From positions 1,471,501-1,535,500 of the forward strand of contig NZ_CP084752.1 of assembly GCF_020535545.1 (NCBI RefSeq): DNA of 64,000 nt, read 5' to 3'. Made by a program: the position numbers and the translations under genes. The first letter of the stretch is position 1. Each line of letters opens with the position of its first letter. This DNA is from Roseateles sp. XES5 (lineage in GTDB: Bacteria > Pseudomonadota > Alphaproteobacteria > Rhizobiales > Rhizobiaceae). Of the stretch, positions 35,490 through 44,486 are shown in pieces. Below the pieces are notes generated by a model. It searched no databases and was not told where the DNA came from. It saw only the letters and a program-made list of their open reading frames with translations.

Positions 35490-36956
35490 TCACTTGTAGA
35501 TGAACCCGACGCTGCCTTCGTAGCGCTGGGCGGGCAGCGCATTCTTCCGGCCATAGATCTGGTTCACCTGGCCGAGGAAGACGCTTGCGGCATCGTTGGC
35601 CGGATTGAAATTGTCGTCCGGCCGCGCCAGCGCGTTGCGGCCCACCGGTTTTACGAGATAGGGCGTCGCGATGATCACCAGCTCCGTCTCGTTGCGCTCG
35701 ATGGTCTTCTGGCGGAAGAGCGCGCCGAGCACGGGAACCTTCGAGGCAACCGGCGTGCCCGACATGGTCTGCTGCACGTCATCGCGGATGAGGCCAGCCA
35801 GCGCGATGGAACCGCCGGAGGGCAGCTCGACGACGGTCTCCGCGTCGCGGCGGCGGTATTCAGCGCCGCCCGTTGCGGAATCCACCGGTTCCGACACCTT
35901 CGTCTGGATGCGCAGGCCGATGCGGCCCGAAGAAAGCACGGTCGGCGTGAAGCCGAGCGAGATGCCGTACTGGAATCGTTCGATCTGAACGTCGCCATTG
36001 CCGTTGCGCACGGAGTAGAGCCGCTCGCCACCGGAATTGAACGTCGCCGACTGGCCGGAAACCGCCGTCAGCGTCGGTTCAGCGAGCGTGCGGATGGCCT
36101 TTGCCTGCTCCAGCGCGCTCAGCACCGCTTCGATGCCGAGCTTTCCGACATTGCCCGCGATCGTCCCGGTCAGGCCGGTGGACGCGGCATTGAAGGTCAG
36201 GACGTCGAGATTGGAACCGGAGCCACCGGCGACGCGGCTGAACGTGTTGTCGAAGCCGAGCTGCTTCAGCACCTCGCGGCGGATTTCCGCCACCGTCACC
36301 TTCAGCGTAACCTGGTCCTCGCCCTCGATCTGCAGCATGTTGACGACCTGCGAGCGCTGGCGACCTTCGCCGTAAATGGCCGCGTCGCCGTTGTTGCCCT
36401 GCGAGACCACGGTGCGCGTGGTCGCTTCACCGCCCTTGAGGAAGATTTCCGCGAGGTTCACCGCCTGGGTGGCATCCTGCGGCGTGCGCACGGAACCGCT
36501 CAGCACGATGTTGTCCGAGATGATCTCGACCTGGATATCGGAATCGGGAATGAAGCGACGCAGGTTCGTTTCGAGACCGCTGACATCGCGCTCGACATTG
36601 AGGTCGATGCTGACGATCTCCTCGCCGCCCGGGCCGAAAACGAAGATGTTGGTCTGGCCGACTTCCTTGCCAAAGAGATAGATGCGGCGCGAGGTGCGCG
36701 TCACGGCATCCGCCTTCACCGGATCGGCGACGAGGATGTCATGGGCGTCGGTCGGCAGATCCACCACGATCGCCTTGTTGAGGCCGAGCCTGACGGACTT
36801 GCGGGCGCCTGGACCGCTTTCCTGAATGCGGATGACCGAGGACGACGCCTCAGCGGCGATGCCGGTGACGAAAGCCTCGGGCAGGCCGGCGACAGCCAGG
36901 CAGAAGCTGATACCGCCGGCGACAGAAGCCCGAAAAGTCTTTGCAATTCCAAACAC
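35490..36956 (-). CDS. cpaC: Tad pilus outer-membrane secretin CpaC
   Basis: A 488-residue secretin that forms the Flp pilus outer-membrane channel. A signal peptide is at the N-terminus (ISFCLAVAGLPEAFV), followed by a pilus-assembly N-domain (RIYLFGKEVGQTNIFVFGP), a BON-like segment and the secretin domain ending in TPYLVKPV. The GTG start at 36956 is supported by AGGAG 7 bases upstream. It lies directly after cpaB in the operon. Confidence 0.95.
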   Translation of the reverse strand: MFGIAKTFRASVAGGISFCLAVAGLPEAFVTGIAAEASSSVIRIQESGPGARKSVRLGLNKAIVVDLPTDAHDILVADPVKADAVTRTSRRIYLFGKEVGQTNIFVFGPGGEEIVSIDLNVERDVSGLETNLRRFIPDSDIQVEIISDNIVLSGSVRTPQDATQAVNLAEIFLKGGEATTRTVVSQGNNGDAAIYGEGRQRSQVVNMLQIEGEDQVTLKVTVAEIRREVLKQLGFDNTFSRVAGGSGSNLDVLTFNAASTGLTGTIAGNVGKLGIEAVLSALEQAKAIRTLAEPTLTAVSGQSATFNSGGERLYSVRNGNGDVQIERFQYGISLGFTPTVLSSGRIGLRIQTKVSEPVDSATGGAEYRRRDAETVVELPSGGSIALAGLIRDDVQQTMSGTPVASKVPVLGALFRQKTIERNETELVIIATPYLVKPVGRNALARPDDNFNPANDAASVFLGQVNQIYGRKNALPAQRYEGSVGFIYK

Positions 36957-36970
36957 GGGTCAGCTCCTGG

Positions 36971-37789
36971 TCATTGCTGTGGTACGGCAGCAGCGCTCGT
37001 GCCGTTGACGATTGTGCCGGTCTTGATCACCTGAACCTGCGGGCGGCCCTCGCCACCGGAGAGCAGATAGTCGGCTGCGCTCGTATCCGGTTCCTGGGCA
37101 TCGGCGACGGACCGCAGCGCCAGCGACAGGCGCTCGGCCATCTGCTGGGCGACCGCGATCACCTTGGTCTGGTCGGGTGTCAGTTCCAGCGTGGCTGTGG
37201 TGCCGATCGTCGCTTTCGATCCGTCCGGATTTTCCTGGATCTGCTGGTCGATGGCCAGAACGCGAACATTGGAGAGTACGGTCTCGGTCAGGTAGGCACC
37301 GGCTTCGCCCTTGCGGACCATGATCACATCGACGCGGTCGTTCGGCAGGATGAAGCCGCCGGCGCCCGTCGCAACCGAGATCTCCGTCGCAACGGCCCGC
37401 TTACCGGAGGGCAGCAGCGACGACATGATGCGGTTGGACGAATCGGCGATCTTCTCTTGACGGATCGGCTCGCCGTTGAAAATCGGCATGCGGGCGATGG
37501 CGCCGTTCAGCGTTTCCATCGCGTCTGGGCGGTTCTGGTCGGTGATGAAGCCTTCGACGATGGAGCCTTCCGGCCAGGCGGCCCAGGCGATCGCTTCCGG
37601 GGTGAGCCGCGCGCCGACCGGCAGGCTTTCCTTGGCCACGAGCACGTTGATGGTGGGCTCGCGCTCGACGACGGTCTGGGTCTCAACCACCGACGTGCCA
37701 CCGCCTTGGGCGATCTGCAGGGCAAGAAACCCTGCCACGCCCGCCGAGACGACGGCCACTGCCAGAATGATGATTCGCGCCGGTTTCAT
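36971..37789 (-). CDS. cpaB: Tad pilus assembly protein CpaB/RcpC
   Basis: A 272-residue protein: an N-terminal membrane anchor (RIIILAVAVVSAGVAGFLAL) precedes a SAF domain (about residues 46-110, VLVAKESLPVGARLTPEAI) and the RcpC domain with a DVIMVRKG segment. CpaB is a periplasmic subunit assembled with the CpaC secretin. It is the first gene of the cpaB-C-D-E-F-tadB-C operon. AGGGAAA lies before the ATG. Confidence 0.94.
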   Translation of the reverse strand: MKPARIIILAVAVVSAGVAGFLALQIAQGGGTSVVETQTVVEREPTINVLVAKESLPVGARLTPEAIAWAAWPEGSIVEGFITDQNRPDAMETLNGAIARMPIFNGEPIRQEKIADSSNRIMSSLLPSGKRAVATEISVATGAGGFILPNDRVDVIMVRKGEAGAYLTETVLSNVRVLAIDQQIQENPDGSKATIGTTATLELTPDQTKVIAVAQQMAERLSLALRSVADAQEPDTSAADYLLSGGEGRPQVQVIKTGTIVNGTSAAAVPQQ

Positions 37790-37877
37790 GTGGTTTCCCT
37801 GAGCTGCGGAGTCTCCTATCCGCCCACATTGACCGGCAATGGTGTAATTATGGTTAATTCCTGCCTTACGAACATGG

Positions 37878-37892
37878 TTAACCGCCGGTTGA
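37878..37892. promoter_or_regulatory. CtrA-like box upstream of cpaB
   Basis: TTAA-N7-TTGA, seven of eight positions of TTAA-N7-TTAA, 88 bp before the cpaB start in the 177-bp gap between cpaA and cpaB. Further TTAA elements occur nearby (37852 region). One of three such near-matches in the pilus locus. Confidence 0.35.
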
Positions 37893-37966
37893 CGACGGCA
37901 TGCCCGGACATGGCTTTACCGCCGGCTGTTCGACCGGCGGTTCCGATTCATTTTTTAAAGTGAGTA

Positions 37967-38473
37967 TCAGCCGCCGAACGCGGCAAGCATCAGCGGCGAG
38001 GACGGGTAGGCCATGAAGGCGGCGATGCCGATGGCGACGCCATAAGGCACCTTCTTGGCCGTCATCAGATGAGCGGGCACGGGCAGGCCACTGGCGAGGA
38101 TCGTATTGGTATGCGCGCGCAGGGCAAGGATGCCCATCGTCAGGATTCCGCCGATGAACGACACGTAGATCAGGAATTCAAAAAGGGACATCGTCATGCC
38201 GAACCAGACGGCGCTCGCGGTCAGGAGCTTGGCATCGCCGCCACCCATGACGTTCAAGGCGAAAAGCGCGAAACAGGCGGAAAAGACGGCAACGCCGGCA
38301 GCGGCATGCATGGCGATATCGGTCAGGCCAAGGCCGGCAAGCGGCGCCACGACGAAGAACGAAGCCAAAAGAATCGCCGAAACCCGGTTGGGAATGAGCA
38401 TGGTCAGGAAATCGGAACAGGCTGCGACCGCAAGGCAGAGCGGAAAGACCACGAAGATGATGGCTTGGGTCAC
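37967..38473 (-). CDS. cpaA: Prepilin peptidase CpaA (A24 family)
   Basis: A 168-residue membrane aspartic peptidase that cleaves the leader of the Flp prepilin. Catalytic Asp residues are visible as D21 (ACSDFLTMLIPNR) and D80 in GGGD (residues 77-80), with multiple membrane helices. There is no N-methyltransferase domain, as usual for Flp systems. The GTG start is supported by GAAGGAAGG. It lies between the pilin gene and cpaB on the same strand. Confidence 0.94.
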   Translation of the reverse strand: MTQAIIFVVFPLCLAVAACSDFLTMLIPNRVSAILLASFFVVAPLAGLGLTDIAMHAAAGVAVFSACFALFALNVMGGGDAKLLTASAVWFGMTMSLFEFLIYVSFIGGILTMGILALRAHTNTILASGLPVPAHLMTAKKVPYGVAIGIAAFMAYPSSPLMLAAFGG

Positions 38474-38530
38474 GGCAACCTTCCTTCGGCGCAGCAGCGC
38501 CTCACCTTGCCACGGAGGCGGCAGGAACAG

Positions 38531-38556
38531 GAAAGCCGCCTCCTCGGGCGGCTTTC
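38531..38556 (-). terminator. Hairpin between the Flp pilin gene and cpaA
   Basis: A 10-bp stem (38531-38540 with 38547-38556, 6-base loop) just after the pilin stop. On the minus strand the stem ends in TTTC, so it could attenuate transcription from the highly expressed pilin gene into cpaA. Confidence 0.55.
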
Positions 38557-38574
38557 TCGCTTATGCAGGCGGAC

Positions 38575-38766
38575 TTAGTAGCCGCTGGACTGCGTCTGGG
38601 CGCTCGTCATCTTTGCGGAGATGTTGCGGAACGTGTTGTTCAGCGTACCGCCGAGCGACGTTGCGCCGGTGATGAGGGCGACGGAAATCAGGGCGGCGAT
38701 CAGGCCATATTCGATGGCGGTTGCGCCAGATTCGTCCTTCATAAGGCGGGCGAAAATCTTGGTCAT
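38575..38766 (-). CDS. Flp family type IVb pilin
   Basis: A 63-residue major pilin. A short basic leader ends at G14; the mature protein starts ATAIEYGLIAALISVALI, with the conserved Glu-Tyr pair at positions 5-6 of the mature pilin, the Flp signature. The C-terminus is polar. It is preceded by AGGAGA. There is one pilin copy. The product is processed by CpaA and assembled into the adhesive bundle-forming pilus. Confidence 0.96.
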   Translation of the reverse strand: MTKIFARLMKDESGATAIEYGLIAALISVALITGATSLGGTLNNTFRNISAKMTSAQTQSSGY

Positions 38767-39088
38767 GGTATTCTCCTAGCTCCACGATGTTGGTTCAGCA
38801 CGTCCGCCAACTGTTTCCGTTGTTCGGATGCTTGCAACCTACAGGCCCGCCATTTCCATCGGCTTAAGGAAGTCGGTTAATGAAATCCTAGCAGGACACT
38901 ACCGGATCTATGGTTACCCTTTCCTTAAATACAGGGCGGATGGCCGTTTCTCCGCGTTTGCGGCAATCCCTCTCCTGGAAGCCGGTAACAGAGGTGGAAA
39001 CCGAAACGAGAATGCCCGCCATCCGCTTAAAGCTTCATTCACCATTCCCGGCGATGCTATCCGTGTTTATTTGCCGGGATGATTGTTT
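38767..39088. promoter_or_regulatory. Divergent promoter region of the pilin and the CpaC-N-domain gene
   Basis: A 322-bp intergenic region with no gene. It holds TTAC-N7-TTAA at 38914-38928, seven of eight positions of the CtrA consensus, 148 bp before the pilin start. CtrA control of pilA is established in Caulobacter and expected in rhizobia. Other TTAA half-sites occur at 38862-38880. Confidence 0.45.
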
Positions 39089-39502
39089 ATGGGACGCGAC
39101 TGGACCATCGCCTTGAATGCGACGAAGCTTGCGACGGCCGCTTTTGCCTTGCTGTCGACGGCCACCAGCGCCGTTGCGGGGGAAGAGTTCCTGCGCGTCT
39201 ATATGGACCACGCGCGCGTGCTGCGGCTCGACCGGCCCGTCAGCAAGGTGATCGTCGGCAATGCCGCCGTCGCCGACGCGACGGTCGCCGATGCCCAGAC
39301 GATCGTGCTGACCGGCCGCAACTTCGGCACGACCAATCTCGTCCTGCTCGATGCGGACGGCAATGCCATTGTCGACGAGCGCATCCTCGTGTCGATCGAC
39401 GAGGGTAACACGGTGCGCGTTTTCCGGCAGACGGACCGCTCGGTGCTTTCCTGCACGCCCAATTGCGAGGAGCATGCATCCAAGTCCGGCAATGGCGGCT
39501 GA
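39089..39502 (+). CDS. Pilus assembly protein N-terminal-domain protein (CpaC-like N domain only)
   Basis: A 137-residue exported protein: signal peptide to about residue 30 (ALNATKLATAAFALLSTATS), then the N-domain of CpaC secretins (RVLRLDRPVSKVIVGNAAVA; GTTNLVLLDADGNAI). The secretin barrel is absent. Two Cys near the C-terminus (SCTPNC) could form a disulfide. The frame is open to a TTG 6 bases upstream, but ATG 39089 is used. It is divergent from the pilin gene. A regulatory or accessory pilus role is plausible. Confidence 0.85.
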   Translation: MGRDWTIALNATKLATAAFALLSTATSAVAGEEFLRVYMDHARVLRLDRPVSKVIVGNAAVADATVADAQTIVLTGRNFGTTNLVLLDADGNAIVDERILVSIDEGNTVRVFRQTDRSVLSCTPNCEEHASKSGNGG

Positions 39503-39625
39503 CGCGACGTTCTCATTCGGGCGTGCGAATTCGGGAAGCCCTTCAAATTCTTGGGGTCCCGCACACGAAATGTAAACGGTCCGCCGCCTATTCTTGCCGC
39601 CTCAAGGACTTGGGAACGGATCGCG

Positions 39626-40213
39626 ATGTCGCTCGATCATGATGCAACCACTCGGCAGCGGCCCGCAAAGGGTCTGCTTCGTCGTCTTCTCGTGCGGCGC
39701 GACGGCGCGACGGCCATCGAATTCGCGATACTCGCCATTCCCTTCTTCATGATCACCTTCGCCTCGATCGAGACCTTCACGGCCTTCATGGGTGAACAGG
39801 TTCTGGCAAACGCCACCGAGACGATGGCCCGCAAGATCCGCACTGGCGAGGCCGCCGGTTGGACGAAAGACCAGTTCCGCACCGCCTTCTGTCAGGAAAT
39901 CAAGATTCTGATGCCGTGCTCGGCAACCGAGGTCGCCACGCCAGCCAAGCTGTTCATCGACGTGCGCAGTTTCACGTCTTACGCCAGCATTCCGAGCGCC
40001 GTTCCGATCGTCGATTCGGATCTCGACACCACGAGTTTTGCGTTCAACCCAGGCAAGCAGAAGTCGATCAATATCGTGCGCGCCTATTATCGCTGGGATA
40101 TCGTGACCGACCTGGTGCGTCCGATGCTGTCCAACGTCAAGACGAAGAATGGCAGCAAGCAGAACTACCTGATGGTTTCGACCGCTGTGGTCCAGAACGA
40201 GGACTATCCGTGA
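39626..40213 (+). CDS. TadE/TadG family pseudopilin-like protein
   Basis: A 195-residue protein with a basic N-terminus and a TadE-type motif DGATAIEFAILAIPFFMITF at residues 26-45, the prepilin-like hydrophobic helix with conserved Glu. The remainder is a soluble domain with two Cys (FCQEIKILMPC). TadE-like proteins are processed by the prepilin peptidase and needed for pilus biogenesis. The start at ATG 39626 follows GGGAACGG. Its stop overlaps the next start (TGATG). Confidence 0.88.
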   Translation: MSLDHDATTRQRPAKGLLRRLLVRRDGATAIEFAILAIPFFMITFASIETFTAFMGEQVLANATETMARKIRTGEAAGWTKDQFRTAFCQEIKILMPCSATEVATPAKLFIDVRSFTSYASIPSAVPIVDSDLDTTSFAFNPGKQKSINIVRAYYRWDIVTDLVRPMLSNVKTKNGSKQNYLMVSTAVVQNEDYP

Positions 40214-40815
40214 TGGAAGCGCGCAACGTCTCCGCAGGAGCGGAAAAACCAGGACGCGGCGGTCTGCTCATGCCGTTGCGCCGTCTTCTTCGCGACAGGC
40301 GCGGCGTCGGCGCGGTCGAATTCGCGATCGTCGCGCCGCTGATGATCATGACCTATATCGGCGCCTTCGAGATTTCCGTCGCCGTGACCATGTCGCGCAA
40401 GGTCAGCCGCGCATCCAGCACCGTTTCCGACCTTCTGACGCGAAACGAAACCATCAATGCGGCAACGCTCGCCTCGATGGCCGATGTGACCAAGAACGTC
40501 GTCGCGCCCTTCTCGCAGAACGGCTACACGCTGAAGATCACCGGCATTGCGGTGGACACCACCGGCAAGGCAACCGTCGCCTGGTCCTATGGCGGGGGGA
40601 GCGACGCGGCTTACACCAAGGGCGCCACGGTCTCGAACCTGCCCAAGGAAATGGACGCCAAGAAGACCTTCGTCGTCCGCACGGAATACACCGTGCCGCA
40701 CAAGATTCTCCTGATGGCTCCGGGGCTTTCCTCCAGCATCACCACGCTTCCTCTCTCGCGAACGAGTTACTTCCGCCAGCGCTCCGGCGAAGGGATCAGC
40801 TGCGGCGACTGCTGA
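40213..40815 (+). CDS. Second TadE/TadG family pseudopilin-like protein
   Basis: A 200-residue protein with RRGVGAVEFAIVAPLMIMTY at residues 30-49, the TadE prepilin-like helix. The soluble part holds a TVPHKILLMAPG segment and ends SCGDC with two Cys. It is coupled to the preceding TadE gene by TGATG. Neither protein has the von Willebrand domain of full-length TadG. It is the last gene of the locus on this strand. Confidence 0.88.
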   Translation: MEARNVSAGAEKPGRGGLLMPLRRLLRDRRGVGAVEFAIVAPLMIMTYIGAFEISVAVTMSRKVSRASSTVSDLLTRNETINAATLASMADVTKNVVAPFSQNGYTLKITGIAVDTTGKATVAWSYGGGSDAAYTKGATVSNLPKEMDAKKTFVVRTEYTVPHKILLMAPGLSSSITTLPLSRTSYFRQRSGEGISCGDC

Positions 40816-40895
40816 CGGCTCCTGCCCGATTTCGCTTGAACCTCTCGCCGCGCCCGTGGCATGTCACGATGATGCGGGCAGACGGCAGGTGACTC

Positions 40896-42125
40896 ATGGC
40901 GCGAGCCTTTCTCTTCGTTCTCGATTCCTTCGGCATTGGCGGCGGGCCGGACGCGGCCGCTTTCGGCGATCTCGGCGCGGATACGCTCGGTCATATTGCC
41001 GAATTCTGTGCGGCGGGCGCCGGCGACCGGACCGGACTGCGGCAGGGACCGCTGAAGCTGCCCAACATGTCGGCCCTCGGCCTTCTGCATGCCGCGCGCG
41101 CTGCAACCGGCCGTTTTCCGCAAGGCATGGACGTGCCGCAGCGCGTCTTCGGCTATCACGGTGCGGCGAGCGAGGTGTCCAACGGCAAGGATACACCATC
41201 CGGCCATTGGGAGATCGCCGGCACGCCCGTCGCCTTCGACTGGGGCTACTTCCCTTCGGAGGGCGACGCCTTCGAACCGGAACTGGTGGAGGCTATCTGC
41301 AGCGCCGGCAACGTGCCCGGCATCCTCGGCAACTGCCATGCGTCCGGCACGGATATCATCGCCCGGCTTGGCCTGGAGCACATCCGCACCGGCAGGCCGA
41401 TCTGCTATACCTCTTCCGATTCCGTCTTCCAGATCGCCGCCCATGAGGGACATTTCGGCCTTGCCCGCCTGCTCGCCTTCTGCGAGACCGTTCGGAAGAT
41501 TCTCGACGAACGGCCCGGCGGACGGATCGGCCGCGTCATCGCACGCCCCTTCGTCGGCGAGACGCCCGAGACCTTCGAGCGCACCGGCAATCGTCGCGAC
41601 TATTCCGTCCTGCCCCCCGAGCCGACGCTGCTCGACCGGCTGACGGAGGCGGGGCGCACGGTGCATGCCGTCGGCAAGATCGGCGACATCTTTGCCCATC
41701 AGGGCATCGGGCGGCTGAGCAAGGCGAACGGCAACATGGCGCTCTTCGACGCGACGCTGCGCGTGATGGACGAGGCCAAGGACGGCGACCTCGTCTTCAC
41801 CAATTTCGTCGATTTCGACATGCTCTACGGCCACCGGCGCGACGTGCCCGGCTATGCCGCCGCGCTGGAAGCCTTCGACCGGCGGCTGCCGGAAGTGGAC
41901 CGCAAGCTGAAGCCCGGCGACATCGTCATCCTCACCGCCGACCATGGCTGCGACCCCACCTGGCGCGGCACCGACCATACCCGCGAGCGCGTGCCGATCC
42001 TCAGCTTCGGCCCGGGGTTACGCTCGCGTCTCCTCGAAACCCGAAAGACCTTCGCCGATATCGGCGAAAGCATCGCCCGCCATCTCGGCATCGCGCCGGG
42101 ACCGCACGGAAGGAGCTTCCTGTGA
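40896..42125 (+). CDS. deoB: Phosphopentomutase
   Basis: Interconverts (deoxy)ribose 1-phosphate and 5-phosphate in nucleoside catabolism. The 409-residue product is full length with the alkaline-phosphatase fold: [15 protein letters not shown] at the N-terminus with metal Asp, [10 protein letters not shown], and the C-terminal [19 protein letters not shown] with metal His/Asp ligands. Its stop overlaps the add start by 4 bases (GTGA). It acts on the products of deoA and the purine phosphorylase encoded nearby. Confidence 0.96.
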   Translation: MARAFLFVLDSFGIGGGPDAAAFGDLGADTLGHIAEFCAAGAGDRTGLRQGPLKLPNMSALGLLHAARAATGRFPQGMDVPQRVFGYHGAASEVSNGKDTPSGHWEIAGTPVAFDWGYFPSEGDAFEPELVEAICSAGNVPGILGNCHASGTDIIARLGLEHIRTGRPICYTSSDSVFQIAAHEGHFGLARLLAFCETVRKILDERPGGRIGRVIARPFVGETPETFERTGNRRDYSVLPPEPTLLDRLTEAGRTVHAVGKIGDIFAHQGIGRLSKANGNMALFDATLRVMDEAKDGDLVFTNFVDFDMLYGHRRDVPGYAAALEAFDRRLPEVDRKLKPGDIVILTADHGCDPTWRGTDHTRERVPILSFGPGLRSRLLETRKTFADIGESIARHLGIAPGPHGRSFL

Positions 42126-43090
42126 CGAACACCATGCCCAAGGCGGAACTGCACTGTCATATCGAGGGGGCGACGCCCCCTGCCCTCGCGGTCGCCCAGG
42201 CGGAGCGCTACGGCATCGACACGTCCGGCTTCATCAAGAACGGCGCCTATGCCTGGCAGGACTTCACCAGCTTCGTGCAGAGCTATGACGCCACCGCCAA
42301 TCTCTTCCGCACGGAAGAGGACTATGCGCTGCTCGCCGAGACCTACCTGACCGAGATTGCCGAAGCAGGCGCGATCTACAGCGAGTTGATCGCCTCGCCC
42401 GACCAGGGCGATGCCGTCGGCATCGGCGCGGACGCCTATATGCGTGGCCTTGCCGAAGGCGCCGAACGCGCGAAGGCCAGGACCGGTATCGAGACGCGCC
42501 TCATCGTCGTCGGCATCCGCCATTTCGGGCCGGAGCGCGTCGTGAAGGCGGCGGAATATGCCGCACGGCGGCCGCATCCGCTGATCACGGGCTTCAATCT
42601 TGCCGGTGAGGAGCGCATGCACCGCGTCGCCGACTTCGCCCGCGCCTTCGATATTGCGCGCGATGCCGGCCTCGGCATCACCATCCATGCCGGCGAACTC
42701 TCGGGCGCCTTCAGCGTGCGCCATGCGCTGGACCATGTCCGCCCGTCGCGCATCAGCCATGGCGTGCGCGCCATCGAGGATGCCGACCTCGTCAAGCGGC
42801 TGGCCGACGAAGGCACCGTGCTGGAGGTTTGCCCCGGCTCGAATATCGCCCTCAGCGTCTTCCCGGATTTCGAGAGCCATCCGCTGCGGGCGCTGCATAG
42901 GGCCGGCGTGCGCGTCACGCTCAATTCCGACGACCCGCCCTTCTTCCATACCTCGCTCGCCCGCGAATACGAGATCGCCTCGACGGTCATGGGCTTCAGC
43001 GACGACGAGATCCGCGGGATGACGCGCACGGCCATCGAGGCGGCCTTCGTCGACGAACCGACGCGGCAAAAGCTGCTTTCCAGGCTCTAA
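42122..43090 (+). CDS. add: Adenosine deaminase
   Basis: A 322-residue zinc amidohydrolase converting (deoxy)adenosine to (deoxy)inosine. Motifs in order: metal HCHIEG near residue 12, [18 protein letters not shown] with the catalytic His, and [11 protein letters not shown] with the metal Asp pair. The start is GTG overlapping deoB, or an in-frame ATG at 42134. It links adenosine to the purine phosphorylase in the opposite operon. A minority of such proteins deaminate adenine; adenosine is more likely from the context. Confidence 0.93.
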   Translation: MTNTMPKAELHCHIEGATPPALAVAQAERYGIDTSGFIKNGAYAWQDFTSFVQSYDATANLFRTEEDYALLAETYLTEIAEAGAIYSELIASPDQGDAVGIGADAYMRGLAEGAERAKARTGIETRLIVVGIRHFGPERVVKAAEYAARRPHPLITGFNLAGEERMHRVADFARAFDIARDAGLGITIHAGELSGAFSVRHALDHVRPSRISHGVRAIEDADLVKRLADEGTVLEVCPGSNIALSVFPDFESHPLRALHRAGVRVTLNSDDPPFFHTSLAREYEIASTVMGFSDDEIRGMTRTAIEAAFVDEPTRQKLLSRL

Positions 43091-43197
43091 AGCCGAAGCC
43101 GGCTGTGGGGATGTTGCCCGCGGTCGGCTCTCTTCTCTTGCGGGCAGCCGCCGTTCCGTGGAAAAAGAGGCGTTTACTCCATTTCGGAAGGTTGGCC

Positions 43198-43827
43198 ATG
43201 GACGGCGTCACAGTCATCGATCACCCGCTCGTGCAGCACAAGCTGACCATCATGCGCAAGAAGGAGACTTCGACGGGCAGCTTCCGCCGCCTGCTTCGCG
43301 AAATCTCGACACTGCTCTGCTACGAGGTCACGCGCGATCTCGAGCTCACCACCGCCCGCATCGAGACACCGCTGGAAGAGATCGACGCCCCGGTCCTCGA
43401 AGGCAAGAAACTGGTCTTCGCCTCCATCCTGCGCGCCGGCAACGGCCTGCTGGAGGGTATGCTGGAGCTTGTGCCGTCCGCCCGTGTCTCCCATATCGGC
43501 GTCTATCGCGACCACGAGACGCTGGAAGCCGTCGAATATTTCTTCAAGGCCCCCGAGAGCATCGACGAGCGCCTTGTCATCGTCGTCGACCCGATGCTGG
43601 CGACCGGCAATTCGGCCATCGCCGCCATCGACACGCTGAAGGCCCGCGGCGCGACGAACATCCGCTTCCTCTGCCTGCTGGCCGCGCCCGAGGGCATCAA
43701 GAGTTTCCGCGCGCATCATCCCGATGTGCCGGTCTATACGGCCTCCATCGACCGCCAGCTCAACGAAAAGGGCTATATCGTGCCCGGCCTCGGCGATGCC
43801 GGCGACCGCATGTACGGCACGAAGTGA
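43198..43827 (+). CDS. upp: Uracil phosphoribosyltransferase
   Basis: Converts uracil plus PRPP to UMP in pyrimidine salvage. The 209-residue product has the PRPP-binding loop [18 protein letters not shown], the uracil-binding C-terminus ([18 protein letters not shown]) and [16 protein letters not shown] 43198 is chosen because GGAAGG lies just upstream and the protein begins [10 protein letters not shown] as expected; the frame is open back to 43105. It follows add by about 100 bases. Confidence 0.96.
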   Translation: MDGVTVIDHPLVQHKLTIMRKKETSTGSFRRLLREISTLLCYEVTRDLELTTARIETPLEEIDAPVLEGKKLVFASILRAGNGLLEGMLELVPSARVSHIGVYRDHETLEAVEYFFKAPESIDERLVIVVDPMLATGNSAIAAIDTLKARGATNIRFLCLLAAPEGIKSFRAHHPDVPVYTASIDRQLNEKGYIVPGLGDAGDRMYGTK

Positions 43828-43871
43828 CCGGTTAACCGGTTCTTTACCAAGCCAAGCAAAGACGGTGGAGA

Positions 43872-43895
43872 GGGGCGCCCAGAAGCGCCCCTTTT
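43872..43895 (+). terminator. Intrinsic terminator after upp
   Basis: A 7-bp GC stem (43872-43878 with 43885-43891) followed by four T. Outer arms GACGG (43861-43865) and CCGTC (43897-43901) lengthen it. It ends the deoB-add-upp transcript. Confidence 0.82.
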
Positions 43896-43952
43896 GCCGT
43901 CCGTTAGCCGAAGGCGTGTTATTTCCGGACAGATCCTCCCGGAGACCGTCCC

Positions 43953-44486
43953 ATGTTCGTTCGCAGCCTTGTCCTCGTCGTCGGCACCGTCGTTGCCGCC
44001 GCCACCTTCGTGCCGGACCTTGCGACCCGCTATCTCGACACCGCCAAGGCACCGGAACTCAAGATCGAGAAGGCGTCCGTCCAGACCGGCCAGGATGCGG
44101 CACGTTATACCGGCAACCGCAGCGCGGTGATCGGCAGCGACGCGAACGGCCACTTCACCGGCGTCTTCGCGATCAATGGCCGCAAGGAAGAGGGCATGGT
44201 CGATACGGGGGCCAGCATGGTGGCGCTCAACGTTTCGACGGCGCAGCGCATCGGCATCGACAAGGCCGACCTCGATTTCCGCTACGCGGTCGAAACCGCC
44301 AACGGCAAGGCCCGCGCCGCCTACATCCGCCTCGACAAGATCGAGATCGGCCCGGTGCGGATCGAAAATGTCGGCGCCATGGTGCTCGACGACAAGGCCC
44401 TGTCGGGCACGCTGATCGGCATGAGCTTCCTCAAGGGCCTCACCTCCTACAAGGTGGAAGACGGCAAGCTGCACCTTACGCGCTGA
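43953..44486 (+). CDS. Retropepsin-like aspartic protease (TIGR02281 family)
   Basis: A 177-residue membrane-anchored protein. An N-terminal helix (SLVLVVGTVVAAATFV) is followed by a clan AA aspartic protease fold with the single active-site motif DTGASMVALN near residue 85 and a C-terminal LIGMSFLKGL flap-side segment. Such proteins dimerise. The physiological substrate is unknown. Its 3' end overlaps the convergent deoA by 11 bp. Confidence 0.88.
   Translation: MFVRSLVLVVGTVVAAATFVPDLATRYLDTAKAPELKIEKASVQTGQDAARYTGNRSAVIGSDANGHFTGVFAINGRKEEGMVDTGASMVALNVSTAQRIGIDKADLDFRYAVETANGKARAAYIRLDKIEIGPVRIENVGAMVLDDKALSGTLIGMSFLKGLTSYKVEDGKLHLTR

Noticed and set aside
43827..43840. A 14-bp perfect palindrome (ACCGGTTAACCGGT) overlapping the upp stop as a regulatory site.
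   Set aside because: It lies at the end of a gene with a strong terminator after it; a regulatory role there is unlikely and it may be chance.
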